Source: Sipunculus nudus (taxonomy: Eukaryota > Annelida > Sipuncula > Golfingiida > Sipunculidae). Taken from it: a stretch of 64,000 bases of DNA. Below the pieces are notes generated by a model. The model made no database searches and was not told where the DNA came from. It saw only the letters and a program-made list of their open reading frames with translations. Numbering within the stretch: position 1 is the stretch's first letter; each line of letters begins with the position of its first letter. A program made the translations under genes and the position numbers. Positions 1-11,050 of the stretch are shown here, one piece after another. The stretch lies in the NCBI GenBank assembly GCA_026874595.1, contig CM049320.1, positions 27,514,714 through 27,578,713 of the forward strand. Reading direction: 5' to 3'.

Positions 1-421
1 ACGTGAATGGTGATTGGATAAAAAACTGCATTATCTTTTCACAAGTTAGGCTCATGTTATTTACATCGATATGGGTCTTAATAAAAAATCATATTTCCTT
101 GCTATGAGTATCAAACAAATTTAAAGATACACAATTGACCAATGATCATGCTTTACTCCATACATGATGAAATGATGCACATTTACAGTATAATTCGCAT
201 TTCACACCCAAGTCTATGAATGCTACATTATGATAAGCACAATTGCAAGTTATTGTTTATTCAAGTCAACGTCTCTCAGACAAAGGGTTATTAAACAGCA
301 TTCTTCTTGGAAAGTTTTACTGCATATCTTTCGATGATGGCCCCGATATCCAGCTTAATGTGCCTGTGAATGTGAAGAAGGAGCAGGGCATTGAGTCGTT
401 CTTCTCAATTTGTAGATCTGG

Positions 422-570
422 TACATTGGAGCCTTTGTAAACTGGTCTTAATTCACATATTGATATACTAGACAGGAAAATTATAACCGATTTGAATGTG
501 TATAATGGTCTTTAATATAGGTAGGTGGTCTTATTAGACAGGTGGTCTTTTACACAAGTTCCACTTTATT
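422..570. mobile_element. Degenerate short MITE with Tigger-like ends
   Basis: The left end reads TACATTGGAGCCTTTGTAAA. The right end, reverse-complemented, reads AATAAAGTGGAACTTGTGTA. They match imperfectly as terminal inverted repeats and resemble the better pair at 60,108-60,286. Inside, the phrase GGTGGTCTTATTAGACA recurs in part. No coding capacity is visible. Related TIRs of the form CAGTRGAACC are known from pogo/Tigger elements; assigning this copy to them is inference. Confidence 0.4.
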
Positions 571-979
571 TTAAAACCAGTGTAATTAACTTTATTTTAT
601 TTCCCTATTCAAACAACCTTCTATATATGGGCACAATTTGGTGAGGGACATGCACCGCAACCCACCTTTTAACCAGGGAAACATACAATAATTATACGTC
701 CCACACATTTTGCCAATTAAAAGAACGTTATTTTGCAATAAGAAATAAGCTCAATGATTTAAATCAGTTAAAAATTAGGTATTAACAACAATGCAATACA
801 GTAGTGCTGGTTCTCACGTATATCAATGGATTGCATTCTTTCAGAAATGACCACCTCGTCTACACAACATTGTGGAACCAACCATTAAGCGCACAAATTA
901 ATTAGTTAATGCAGGTATTATGGATTCTAGTCAGAACTATTTTATTGCTAAATAATAAGTGGTATATCCAACGGAAGGG

Positions 980-1039
<60 letters not shown>

Positions 1040-1848
1040 TGCTCCACAGTTGAACTGTACATTTGTGTATTAGCTTTAAAAGTGCTTTTTTGATAAATCT
1101 GAAAGAGCTGGCACAAGATATTTAAAGCAAAGATCTAAGTACTGTGCAGAAAGACAATTTTTTTTATTAAACCTTGGAATATATACATTGTTGCTGGTAT
1201 CTGCGTCACATTGTAATAGTTTAAACCTGAATTTTTACTTACCCGGCTGTGGTGGTACGAGAAAACCAATATGACATCTTTGAAATAATCTGCAAAAACA
1301 TATGCTTCCCCTGTCACGTCTCTGTGTCTTGCATATTGTCACAAAGCAGCGTATTTAATGCCTCCTGATAATGCCGATGTTGAGTAATTAAGGTTCAAGT
1401 GAGGCGGGTAGCATTCCAATGGCAGCGATTCGATTAGTTGACACACATCGTACCTAATTATGAAAGATTCATGGATCAATACAATTCACGCAGGCTTCAT
1501 AACAGATTTTCTGCTAGTCTGCAGTAGCTGGTTCACCATGTTTTGGGGTTTCCTTTACTTACTTTGCCTAGCTTATATATTAACAAAAGTTATTTGCTCT
1601 CTTTGACAGGAAATGAATATCACTTTTACCACTAAATATGTGGTTCTGTTTAATTGCCTGTATAAGAGTAAAATCTGGAATATGAACAAAATCATCCATC
1701 ACCCTATTTTATTTGTTTATGTGTTAACAGAAGGGTTGCATTTGTATCGTTCATTTATAACCAATAGTCAATAATAAAGTATATCCAAAGTAATTACATA
1801 AAAAGCGTAGCAGATTCAGAAGTGGAATTGCCAGCAGTCAGGATATAC
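571..1848. other. AT-rich DNA without a recognisable gene
   Basis: No open frame here has composition or motifs that suggest protein. The stretch holds a long (AT)n tract and otherwise unremarkable AT-rich sequence. Nothing else is supported. Confidence 0.6.
982..1036. repeat. (AT)n microsatellite
   Basis: An uninterrupted run of about 27 AT dinucleotides, preceded by a short G5 run. It is directly visible and likely length-polymorphic. Confidence 0.95.
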
Positions 1849-2251
1849 CAGGGCCGTAGCCTCCCGGGGGGGGGGGGGGGGGGGGGGGCTGGGGGAACTG
1901 GGTTTTGAGGTGCAAAAATAAAATATTGCAAAGTTGATATTCTGTGTGAAAATGCACCCATTGCAAGACAAATAACAGTCTCTTCACAGGGAGGTACTGT
2001 TTTACTAGGTAAGCATTGACCAATTAATGACAGCAAAAAAAGCACCAGTATACTAGTATACATAGTTTTTATTCAAACTTTTGACAGCAAAAAAAGCACC
2101 AGTATACTAGTATACATAGTTTTTTTCAAACTTTTCCACGCCTTGGGAGGAGGACAACCCTCCCTAACCCCCCACCCCCTGGGGATTTCCCCCTCGAATG
2201 CTCTTACTGCCCCCTCCCCCCGCCTATCATTTGGGTCAGGCTACGGCCCTG
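1849..2251. mobile_element. 403-bp non-autonomous DNA transposon with poly-G tract
   Basis: Both ends carry CAGGGCCGTAGCCT as a perfect 14-bp terminal inverted repeat. The flanks are TATAC on each side (1844-1848 and 2252-2256), as expected for a 5-bp target duplication. A run of 23 G (1866-1888) begins immediately inside the left end. A C-rich block (about 2157-2221) lies near the right end, so the arms can partly pair. No transposase is present. Similar 'CAGGGGCGTAGCC + poly-G' ends are common in marine invertebrate genomes, but I cannot name the superfamily. Proline- or glycine-rich translations across it are artefacts of the homopolymers. Confidence 0.8.
2029..2136. repeat. 54-bp tandem duplication inside the poly-G element
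   Basis: Two copies start at 2029 and 2083 and each begins GACAGCAAAAAAAGCACC. They are nearly identical and contain the palindrome TATACTAGTATA. The high identity suggests a recent duplication after, or in the source of, the transposon insertion. Confidence 0.9.
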
Positions 2252-2256
2252 TATAC

Positions 2257-3224
2257 ATAAAATTATACACAATCTTTTCGAATATATTAATGCTTAATGT
2301 ACATGTGTTATTGTCAAGTGGTATGGGCATAAGAGAAAGGCTTCCCATATCAAGAGATGGACCAAGTTTCCTTTTGTTTAACTTGGTAAAGTACAGATGG
2401 TGTGGTTTTTTATGGCGCACATGTATACCTATTATTTCTGATGAAATTTGACACCTGTAATCGTGCCCTGAATTGAGGTTAATTTTAAATTATTAATTAT
2501 TTTGACAAATTCTAAAGAGCTTACGAATCAAAAACAGTAAAGACTAGACTAAAAGGTGGGAGGATCTATGTACAGGTTAGAGTGAGCAGGCATTAAATAT
2601 TACAGGACAATAGGGAATAGTAGGTATTAAAGTATGAGGAAAAGTATATTTTTTTCAGATGGTGGGAGACAGGAGACTTTTAAATTTTTTTTTCTCAGCA
2701 GTAGCCATATTATATATAGTACTGATGGTGTGTGCATGGCTCGGGAAGTGGCGTCATATATGGTGCATTATATTACACTAAAGAAATTGGTCTCTAGCAG
2801 AAAAATGAGATACTTATCAAACCCCCTGTTTTTTCTGCACTAGAATAAAATTTCAGGTGTTGATCTTGAATTTGATCTATAACATGGTGCAAAACACTCG
2901 ATAGAAAAAAATCTTTCCCAGAACCCCAAAAATGTGCACCTTGTATGATAATATACAGGGCCTGAAAAAACCTGTAACTCTACATGGACAATGTGGTAGA
3001 GGCCGCCGATGTCGATGCCCCACCTCGGTTCCGGTTCCGGCCTCGTTGTTGTGCAGGTGACGGCATTCCGGTCAGGGTTTGAGGATGTGGACTGTCTGCC
3101 GTTTGGATCATCTGCCGAGCTGCTCTCGTACGCCCTCATATCCTTCGACAAAATGGTAAAAAATCCTAAAATAAATCGTAAACATGTCCACTGTCCGTGG
3201 AAAAATCACAGGTCTTACAGCCTT
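2257..3224. other. No gene seen
   Basis: Short open frames occur on both strands. The GC-richer patch at 3000-3150 overlaps open frames on both strands, but none shows a domain, splice context or signal that I can defend. Confidence 0.5.
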
Positions 3225-3385
3225 GAGTTCTTGAGTTCAGCTCTCAGCCCATCTAAGAGCTGTGCCCCCCCCCCCCCCCCCCTTAGGGTGCACGCTATAT
3301 AGGCGTGATGGGAAGGCTGTGCCAATATCCGTGCATTATAACACGCGTGTCTTGCTCCGGTATTATGACCCAGCCATAGGGATAA
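3225..3385 (+). mobile_element. SINE-like repeat copy interrupted by a poly-C tract
   Basis: A B-box-like stretch (TTGAGTTCAGCTCTC) is followed by C18 at 3265-3282 and then GGGAAGGCTGTGCC and TATTATGACCCAGCC. The order of those two blocks matches the copy at 40,108-40,262, and the first block matches the copy at 13,143-13,380 (GGAAGGCCGTGCCC). The three look like one tRNA-derived SINE family. In this copy a long C run sits between the tRNA-like head and the tail. Confidence 0.4.
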
Positions 3386-3480
3386 TTACAAACCAAAGCC
3401 CCGCATAGGCGTAGAGCCCGGACCTGAGTGACACCAGGCAAGACATGAACCCCAAGGGCGCATCGGGGGGGGGGGGGGGG
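3265..3480. repeat. Inverted homopolymers C18 and G16
   Basis: A C18 run (3265-3282) and a G16 run (3465-3480) lie about 180 bp apart in inverse orientation, so transcripts of either strand could fold into a C:G stem. The second run is followed by a C-rich flank. It could be two independent expansions. Confidence 0.6.
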
Positions 3481-3546
3481 ATCCCTCCCCCTACATTCGA
3501 CTTTGAATGTGATATAGAGGGGAAACATTCAAGACAGTAATATATA

Positions 3547-4356
3547 CAGTGGAGCGCCGTTTTTCCGAAAGCGTCGGGGACAAGTTTTTTGTTCGTAAAA
3601 ACGAACATTCAGAAATGCGGACAGGGGTCTTGCGGCAAGTTAGTACGACAGTTAATGATTAACTTAATGCCATTTTACCCGAGGAACAAGGTGTTTATTT
3701 TCGATATTCGTAATTGACGACCTGGACGTATAAAATATATTGGATTATTGCTGAGCATAATTGGCAAAGATCAGTCTAACCTGCTTTAAGGATACGTGCG
3801 TGCTCTTTTTTCATCAAATTCAGTGGAGGGAAAGGTCAAACGACATCGCCAAGGAACACGGTGTTTCTTATCGATCTACGTAAATGAAGATCGGGACATA
3901 TATAAGCCGCTCGAGCACAAGCGTTTAATGAATTATACCTCACCAATGCTGATGCGAGTAAACTGCTAATTTATTTGGCATTACAACCTGTCCCAAGCCG
4001 ACGAACTATGCTTGCTTTAGTAAAAAACGAGATGTGGTTGATACCATATAAGTGCTCTTGGGTAAACTGCTCCGTCGCTTACTAGGGGTACAGGAGGCCG
4101 AGCGTTGCGGGGCTAGCTGTAGTTTACACAACTTTGTCCCGGGCGACAACATCGGCCCAGAACTAATTAATTAGGGTCACCACTGGGCTTAACACATGAC
4201 TACAGGTCTTGTGACTCGTGATTACAATACTCATTTCAGGTTTTTACATACTTGAAATATATTTCGGAAATACAAATAAATTTTCGGTTCCCCATTTTAA
4301 TTTTCGGAAAAACGAATTTTTGGAAATTCAGCATTCGGAAATACGGCGCTCTACTG
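3547..4356. mobile_element. Pogo/Tigger-like non-autonomous element, 810 bp
   Basis: The left end CAGTGGAGCGCCGTTTTTCC mirrors the right end, which reads CAGTAGAGCGCCGTATTTCC on the other strand. Both ends are flanked by TA, the target duplication of the Tc1/mariner/pogo superfamily. The inner sequence also carries subterminal copies of TTCGGAA and TTTTCGG. No transposase-length frame exists, so it would depend on a related autonomous element. The superfamily assignment rests on the TA flank and the CAGT-type TIR. Confidence 0.75.
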
Positions 4357-4417
4357 TACTATGAAAAGTTAAGCATAACTGTAGATATTAAAATATGAAT
4401 TTATATTTATATGCACT

Positions 4418-4517
4418 CCGTGGCCAGCGGATATGCAGTACCCCTCTTTCGCCCTTCCCCAACCCCTCTCGTGGCCGCAACCTGCACCCCTTTTACGTAA
4501 ATCCTGGCTACGCCCTT
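4418..4517 (-). mobile_element. Terminus of a 'GGGCGTAGCCAGGATTT' family repeat
   Basis: On the minus strand the segment begins AAGGGCGTAGCCAGGATTTA and runs into a G-rich interior. This is close to the end of the 1849-2251 element and to the ends at 37,573-37,615 and 47,566-47,610. I see only one end, so this is a truncated or diverged copy. Confidence 0.45.
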
Positions 4518-4898
4518 CAAGCGAGTGTTACAGCCTTAATTGTCACCTGGTCCCAAAACGAAATGGAACTCTGCACATGTACGTACTTTGATAAAGGTAT
4601 ATACGCACTAGAAAAGACTCTGTTACCTCCACCAAATTATTTAATTAAATGAACTAATTTATTAAAATTAAACAGGGTCGTGACCAAGTGCAAGTGACAA
4701 TACCTAGGTACACGTTCAAGCACTTGCAAAATGGTTAGGTACACGTCCGACTACAGGTACAAATTTTTCGAAGGGTACCTAGATACAGGTCTTGGTAATG
4801 TTAGAAAGTACATTGGTACAAGCACATTAAATGTTGGTCCAGTTCAAAAACATGTTACCTGTATCTTGGTTAACAATACCCCGTGTTGTATGCATAGG

Positions 4899-5134
4899 TA
4901 TAGGTATCCTGCATTTGTTTACCTAGGTACACGTGTTTGCCTAGGAACACGTACAGCTACCGCGCATTGTTAACCTGGATACAGGCACTGCAACCCCGCA
5001 TTGTTCACCTAGGTACAGGTACAGCTACCAAGCATTGTTTGCCTAGGTATAGGTACAGGTACCAAACATTGTTTACCTAGGAACACGTACCGCTACCCCG
5101 CATTGGTTACCTGGGTACAGGTACATTACAGGTA
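4899..5134. repeat. 34-bp minisatellite
   Basis: The motif CATTGTTTACCTAGG recurs at 4965, 4999, 5033, 5067 and 5101, exactly 34 bp apart. Diverged or partial units extend upstream at 4911 and 4931. Related ACCTAGGTACACGT words occur back to about 4700. Each unit carries GGTACAGGTAC-type near-palindromes. The unit is not a multiple of three, so any open frame through it changes phrase from unit to unit. I regard it as noncoding. Confidence 0.85.
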
Positions 5135-6082
5135 AATACAGGTAAATAATATTAATAAATCAATATGGACTTTTTGTCCATATGCTGTCTTGAAATCGAC
5201 ACCGCTCTATTGTGTATAATGACCGTCTCCTAACGATGATAATCCTTGTGGAAATCAGGTACGTAATTGGATGTATCATTCAATAAAATATATCTACTTG
5301 TTGTTTGTCACTTCTCGTAATTATTATGTTTTCTCATGAAATTATCGTAATAAAACAATATGACGTCTTTCAAATTCTATATTCCGCGTTTGTCAATGTA
5401 GGTGCAGTGAAACTAATTACAGCTAAAATAATGCCGAAATTGACCATTTGCAAATCATGAGTAATCAACGGGTTGCACGGTCTTTTACTTTATCGTTGCA
5501 GTTTAATGTGACAGTTGTATAATACACTGGTACTGGTATATATGACATAAAATGCAAGTTATTCTGCAATCGCTGCAATGATCATTTATCCGGAATTCTG
5601 ACACAAGTGTTCACAGGTAATTTTATATATTGCCTTACGTGTTATTCACTGTCATTCAAAACGATTGGAAACAAAGTGTCTAACTTGTTTCGGGAGCGGT
5701 AAACGTCAACGTGATCTAATTATAACAACAGGCATGAAACCTGTCGAATCGACTACTGAATGTCGGAAATAACCTGCGGCTTTGGGGATGCACATTCCAA
5801 AACAAAACGAGGTCAAGGGTCAGAGGTTAATCGGGCCACTCAAAGCAACATGCACGGCAATGGATTTCGATACGACTCCTGTGTATTCAATTTTAACTGA
5901 AACCTGATTAGAAATGATAAACGAACAAAGGGCAAAGGATCCAGCCACGATATATTTTTCTACAAGGATACACACATCGTATTGGGAACGTTATATGAAA
6001 TGGTTGGCGCGAGTAAAAAATCAGTTAAATTTTTGCGTGGATCAAGGAGATGATCCCGATTCAGGAACTTTACTAAATAATA
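5135..6082. other. No gene seen
   Basis: Unique-looking AT-rich sequence between the minisatellite and the next transposon. A plus-strand frame at 5914-6165 runs into the transposon's left end and is therefore not accepted as a gene. Confidence 0.5.
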
Positions 6083-7160
6083 CAGTAGAACGCCTGTATA
6101 ACGGTCATCGTCGGGGTTTGATGAAAGTGGCCTTAATACAGGAGTGGCCGTTATACAGGATTTGACCAGGATAGGGGTTAAAATGTAAGACGAAAGCAAG
6201 TTCAAATCTTTATTACAATCAACAAAATAAACGTATATACAGAGTATTAGTATAATTACTATTATCAATAAAAAATAAAATATTTACAAACACGTTAACC
6301 TTATTTATAACAATTACCAACAATATATACAAATATGTTTTAAACTTGAGTTCGGCCGACACCATAGATTTCTGCTAGCTGTCGGCTGCTTTTCCTTCAC
6401 TGTTCCTGATCAGATCTACCTTTTCTTTAAAAGCAAGTTCGTGTCTTTTCCTGGTCGCCATATGGTCAAAGTGATTGGGACAGAGTATGCGTAACATTTT
6501 ATACATGTAACAATGCTTATTTTGCATTCATAATTATTCATGTATTTATAAATTGTGCGATGTTTGCCACACTGTTTTCGTGTGATGTACGTGTTCACAA
6601 GGACATTAAAGAAAGCTTAAAGATCCACAGTTTGCCTTACGTTTTTCTGATGATATAATCATCGGGACCCGCTGGTTGTCATTCGTCATTTAAATGAAAA
6701 ACACCCTGATTAAGATCCGGCTCGCACGACTGATTCCCAAACATACACGCAGGTGGGAACACATGCATTACTATTGTGCAAACTAATGAGGCTGAGTGGG
6801 GTAGTACGACGCTGGCTACGTGTCAAACAACTCAGTCATGGTCGAGTGGTTACCTTTATCCAAGCACTCATTAACAGACAGGAACGTGTGAGAGTGGACA
6901 CTTGTGTAATAATATTGAGGTCAGTAGCGGCCGCTCGATTTGCTGAGCATGTCACGGAGTCACTGCCCGTGACCGTAATTGAGGCGTTTCCCGGCCTGCG
7001 GGACCGAGAGACCTGGCCGTAATACGGAATAGAGGAGTGACCGTAATTGACAACAAAATGATTATGAAATATAACGGTCGAAAATTCGGGACCGGAAAAT
7101 CTGACCGTTATACACGTATTGACCGTTATTGAGGCGTGGCCGTTAGCAGGTGTTCTACTG
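6083..7160. mobile_element. Pogo/Tigger-like element, 1.08 kb, TA-flanked
   Basis: The left end CAGTAGAACGCCTGTATAAC pairs with the right end, which on the other strand reads CAGTAGAACACCTGCTAACG. TA sits on both sides. Both ends are packed with subterminal repeats of the type GTGGCCGTTATACAGG and GACCGTAATTGA, a common transposase-binding arrangement. Open frames inside (5960-6268 and 6753-7022) show no transposase motif. This is a non-autonomous or internally replaced copy; the family call is inferred from ends and target site. Confidence 0.75.
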
Positions 7161-7162
7161 TA

Positions 7163-8060
7163 TTCACAAAAGTAAAACTATATAGGCACGAATGAACCTG
7201 GAAATAAGTTAATGCAAACACGGTTTTGGGATTGTATCAGATTAGGAACCTCCACATGTTGGAGGCTTGCATTCATTAGAATGCATATATCTAGTTCTTT
7301 ATTTATTCTCCTTTTCTATTTAATACCTTAATCTAATGAAGTACTTTTTTTTTAATGGTTTAATCTTTTTCTTCATTTTATTTGTTTTTACATTGAATAT
7401 AAAATATCAGGACTAGTGCGTTTAGTTAGAACACGCTGTTTGCTCTACTTTTGTCGAACTGTGTTATTTAAAAATATGTTATATTACGGCAGCGAGAGAT
7501 TTGTCAGATGCCTGGCTGGACCAGCACGCCGTAAACGATGGTTAGGTCTAAGTGGACACCGCTGGACTGTAATTCGTGGAAGAGGATTGGTGTTGAGTTG
7601 GAATTATCAGAGATGCGTATTGAACACTTATCTAATGGAGATAGCATTAGGTGGAGTGAGCATCAAAGAGACCAGCGTCCCTGTCCCCGAGGTGTTATTT
7701 TTGTTGCCTTTTGTACTCACGGAGGATCATCGTTGTACCCGCGGTCCGTCGTTAACGTGACCCCAGGGTTAAAGTCAGCACAATGGCTGAGTCGATGTTG
7801 CATTCGATATCTACGTATAAGCTACCGATATGCTGATATCACATACGGAAACAAGTCGTTCCAGTTGTCTTAGTAATCGATGACAAAGCAAGACAGCTTC
7901 TGACAGCAATCTGTAGTAGAGTCATATTTGCACGCTCCACAATCGCATCGCGCTGAGGACAATACGTGCAAATCTTTTTTTTTTTTTTGTCAGTCTCCAG
8001 CAACCTGCACAGTTGTAGTTAATTATTGAATGATAATGCATTTTATGAGAGACCCCTTAC
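7163..8060. other. No supported gene; two overlapping open frames
   Basis: Two plus-strand frames overlap in different phases (7416-7760 and 7538-7873). Their overlap and lack of any recognisable domain make both doubtful. A T10 run at 7975-7988 is unremarkable. The neighbouring Gypsy remnant suggests this may be unrecognised transposon sequence. Confidence 0.4.
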
Positions 8061-8063
8061 CAA

Positions 8064-8375
8064 TCACTTCTCCTCTACTAAGATGGAGTGTGTGTCAAGA
8101 TGTTTCATTAAGTCGACACCCATTAGTCCCGGATCCTCAGCTATCACAACCACAGCCGGGAAGCTCCGGCTTTCCCCAACTACCGCCAGGTTGAAAGTTC
8201 CATAACCTTCAATTGCCACATGCTGTCTCGCTACGGTACTAAAAGTCTTTTTGACTGGGTACAGTACAGGTAGTGAATGTACTGGCATTCGATCATACAA
8301 CTCTTAACTGATTAAACTGTGTATTCATCCCTTAACAACTAAAAAGTTCACATCAATTCCGTTTATGCGACCGGG
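8064..8375 (-). pseudogene. Ty3/Gypsy protease (retropepsin) remnant
   Basis: Read on the minus strand, GRINGIDVNFLV sits where retropepsins have a strand followed by the catalytic D-T/S-G. Here the text continues VKG and a stop, so the catalytic aspartate is lost. After a break, a further 78-residue frame (8300-8064) ends AEDPGLMGVDLMKHLD, which fits the retropepsin C-terminal 'xxLGxDFLxxH' signature. Domain order (gag upstream at 9.1-9.3 kb, protease here) agrees with Gypsy gag-pol. No reverse transcriptase was recognised further downstream. The element is dead. Confidence 0.6.
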
Positions 8376-9061
8376 CAGGTGCCTTCCAGAAGCATCTCTT
8401 GGTCCGCCAGACCATCCGATTTTCGATGTGAATGCGATGTTAGGCGTAGTGCGTACTGGTACGCTAGGTTTTACTGCAGATGTCGCAGGGGAGGTAACGC
8501 ATATTCCATGTCTCAGTCTTATATTTCGTGAGGACACATATTGATGTACAGGAGATTGAGCAGTCTGTGCTGGTACGTAACTACTGGGCATTCCAACCGA
8601 GTTAGAACTGTTAAAACACACAGGCTGTGGTAAGTATCCCGGGAACGTGGATGCCGCTGGCGATAACTACGCAATGGGGTCGTAAATATCCTACATTTTC
8701 GGTGTCGTACTTTATCCTCTCGGCGCCTGCGATAGGAACATTTCCTTTTGAAATGTCCAGCTTCTCTGCAATAGAAGCATGTACCAGGCTCATATTAGTG
8801 GGTTTTTTTTCATTTGCTGACCTTTGACCTTTGCCAGGGTTCATAATCGGAGGGTTCATGGCTTGCTTACTGACTGGTGGTAACTGCTTATACCCCTCTA
8901 GGTCGGTAGATGACTGGCTTGACGCAGTCTTTAAACCGGCCTAGACCTTTGCTGACCTTGGTTTACCTACGGACTCGTATTAGACTATATGACCACGTCT
9001 AGTGCAGCTGGCCTCGCGAAGTGAACATGCTTTTGTAGCTCTCGGTGGTCTAGACCAAGAC

Positions 9062-9340
9062 AAAAAATTCCATAATCAGCCCCTGTAACGCATCAAAGCT
9101 GGCTATACTGTAAGCATGGCTGGCTTTACGTCGCAGTGCATACGCGTAATCCCTAAGATTCTCGCCTTTGTGTCGCTTTCATTTACGGAAATCGTTCTTA
9201 AATGCCGTTTTTCGGTCTTTGGGCGTAAATCTCGATTCTAGCGCCGCGTTCAGTTCACTAAATGTTTCACAATAGTCTACGGGGAGATCTCCCAGCACTC
9301 GTTGGGCGTTTCCAGTTAAACTGGCCCCCAGCTGTACACC
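9062..9340 (-). pseudogene. Ty3/Gypsy gag (capsid) remnant
   Basis: Minus-strand translation gives blocks typical of retrotransposon Gag capsid: GNAQRVLGDLP, then FSELNAALESRF, then GENLRDYAYALRRKASHAY. These are separated by at least one in-frame stop and followed by more. In the family these blocks form the helical capsid core ('LxGxAxxxLxxLP ... F..L...L..RF'). It lies 5' of the protease remnant at 8.06-8.38 kb on the same strand and is almost certainly from the same insertion. LTRs for it were not found. Confidence 0.65.
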
Positions 9341-9349
9341 CTTTCGTCG

Positions 9350-10865
9350 TCATCCTAGGGATTCCATTTGACGACTACTTCAAAATGGAGGATATAATCC
9401 TCCTATTCAGTGGCTTCGCCGTCATGATTGTCCGGTTCTTTACGGTCTCTCGGTTTTATGTTATCACCCTTATTTTGCGGCGTCGAAAAAGGCAAGTCAC
9501 ACAATCGGCGAACTGATGTCTGTCCTTAAGGTTACATTGACCTCTTTATATTCAATGGCAGGTTTGTCTGATTTCTTGGTAAGGGGTAATCATCGTCCTC
9601 TGACTGAATCATAACTGAATCTGTACAGGAACTAAGCCCGTCACTATAACCTCACCGAGACCCTGAGTATGCAGATTCCTGAAACTGACTTCTTGCCCAC
9701 TTTCAGTTTGTGTCGTATGCACTGTAATACGGGAGTCCGCAAGTGTCTGCCAACCCTCCATTTTAAAACCCATTGTTTATTTTCAATGTCACAAATGTCA
9801 CATACAATACCGAGCGGTACTGTCACACGCACTCCATCAATAAAATGTCCAAAATGACTGTCACTAATAATGATAACACACTACTGCTTAATGATATACT
9901 GTCTTTCTTTTCAAAGCCTGTAGGAACATGTGGACACTGAGACTTAAAACACGAAAGTTAAAACCACAAGAGTCAAAAACATCTAAGTTAAGTTGTTGTG
10001 CTGTGGACAAATAGTATATAGCCATGATTGTTCCTCAGGCCTATTTAATATGCAGGCATGCTTGTTTCCTCTTAACAAATTAAACGTTCAATACACTAGG
10101 TACATGTATAACAAACATACACATGTATGTATCTACACATCCAATTCTACCACCAAAATTACTAATAGGCAATAAATCCAGTACCTGTATCATGAAATTA
10201 ATTACCGATACCAAAAACAGGAATAAATTACTCAATAACTGTGCCTGAATATTTAATAATTACTGGGTAAATCACCATCAATAAGAATATATTCGCTTTA
10301 TATTAGCCACCAAAAACCCATGTAAAAATATCAGTCATATACAACAGTTAGGCCTACACTTTAAATTACATTGATCAGTTTGATCAACAATGGAAGATAT
10401 CAAATGTTTGAACTATTTGCTGGTTCCAGCCAAGAAACTCAAAGAATTTTCTCAAGTTTCATAACGAATAATATGCAACATTCGTTCCAGCAGTGCACTC
10501 AACTGCTATTTAAATCAACATCTTAAATAATATTCAATATAAGCCCGAAGCTTGCTTGTGCAGGCAAGCGTGATTCAGCCGGACACTCATTAACACGGAC
10601 GAAACTGACAGTCCTCACTTTGTTAGCTTATACGCGCTATGGAATCTCTAAAATTAATATGATCATTGAATAAATAGGAGGTTACAATTGTTTCGTACCA
10701 TAATGTATCATAATTCAAAGAAACTTGCAAAATATGACGTTTATCAATGACTAAAGACCCTCTGTACGTTTCCCTTATAACATCCGCTACAAGGCAGTTG
10801 ATTCAAGATCAAATTCTAATGCAAACCGTGCCGAATGCAGAGTTTTCTTATGTCCTTAATATTCT
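9350..10865. other. No gene seen
   Basis: AT-rich sequence with scattered stops in all frames. The first few hundred bases may hold the 5' part of the Gypsy remnant, but no motif is visible. Confidence 0.5.
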
Positions 10866-11050
10866 GTATTATGATTTAACACGGCAAAATAAATAATAAG
10901 TATCAGGATGATCGGCAATTAAAAACACAATGCCCAGTGCCAACACTGCTGTGTTGAATGAATGGGCTGGTCAGGCTGGACGTGAGGGGGCACCAGTTGT
11001 TTGCCTGCAGTTTTTCAAGCAGGCAGTCATTTACTGCCTCCACACACGAG
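10866..11050 (-). repeat. Dispersed conserved repeat, copy 1
   Basis: The reverse complement of this segment aligns closely over about 170 bp with 61,255-61,440. Shared blocks include AATGACTGCCT, CTTGAAAAACT, CAGGCAAACAACT, CCAGCCCATTCATTCAACAC and GCACTGGGCAT. Both copies have a GGCAGTNAATGACTGCC hairpin at one end. No B-box or coding frame is evident, so the repeat class is unknown. Confidence 0.75.

Noticed and set aside
1794-3608. Proline-rich frames over homopolymers (1794-2063, 3009-3302, 3295-3608)
   Set aside because: The Pro runs are poly-C/poly-G tracts, and two frames overlap at each site.
7416-7873. Two overlapping 111-114-codon frames as a gene
   Set aside because: They overlap in different phases, show no domain, and lie between transposons.
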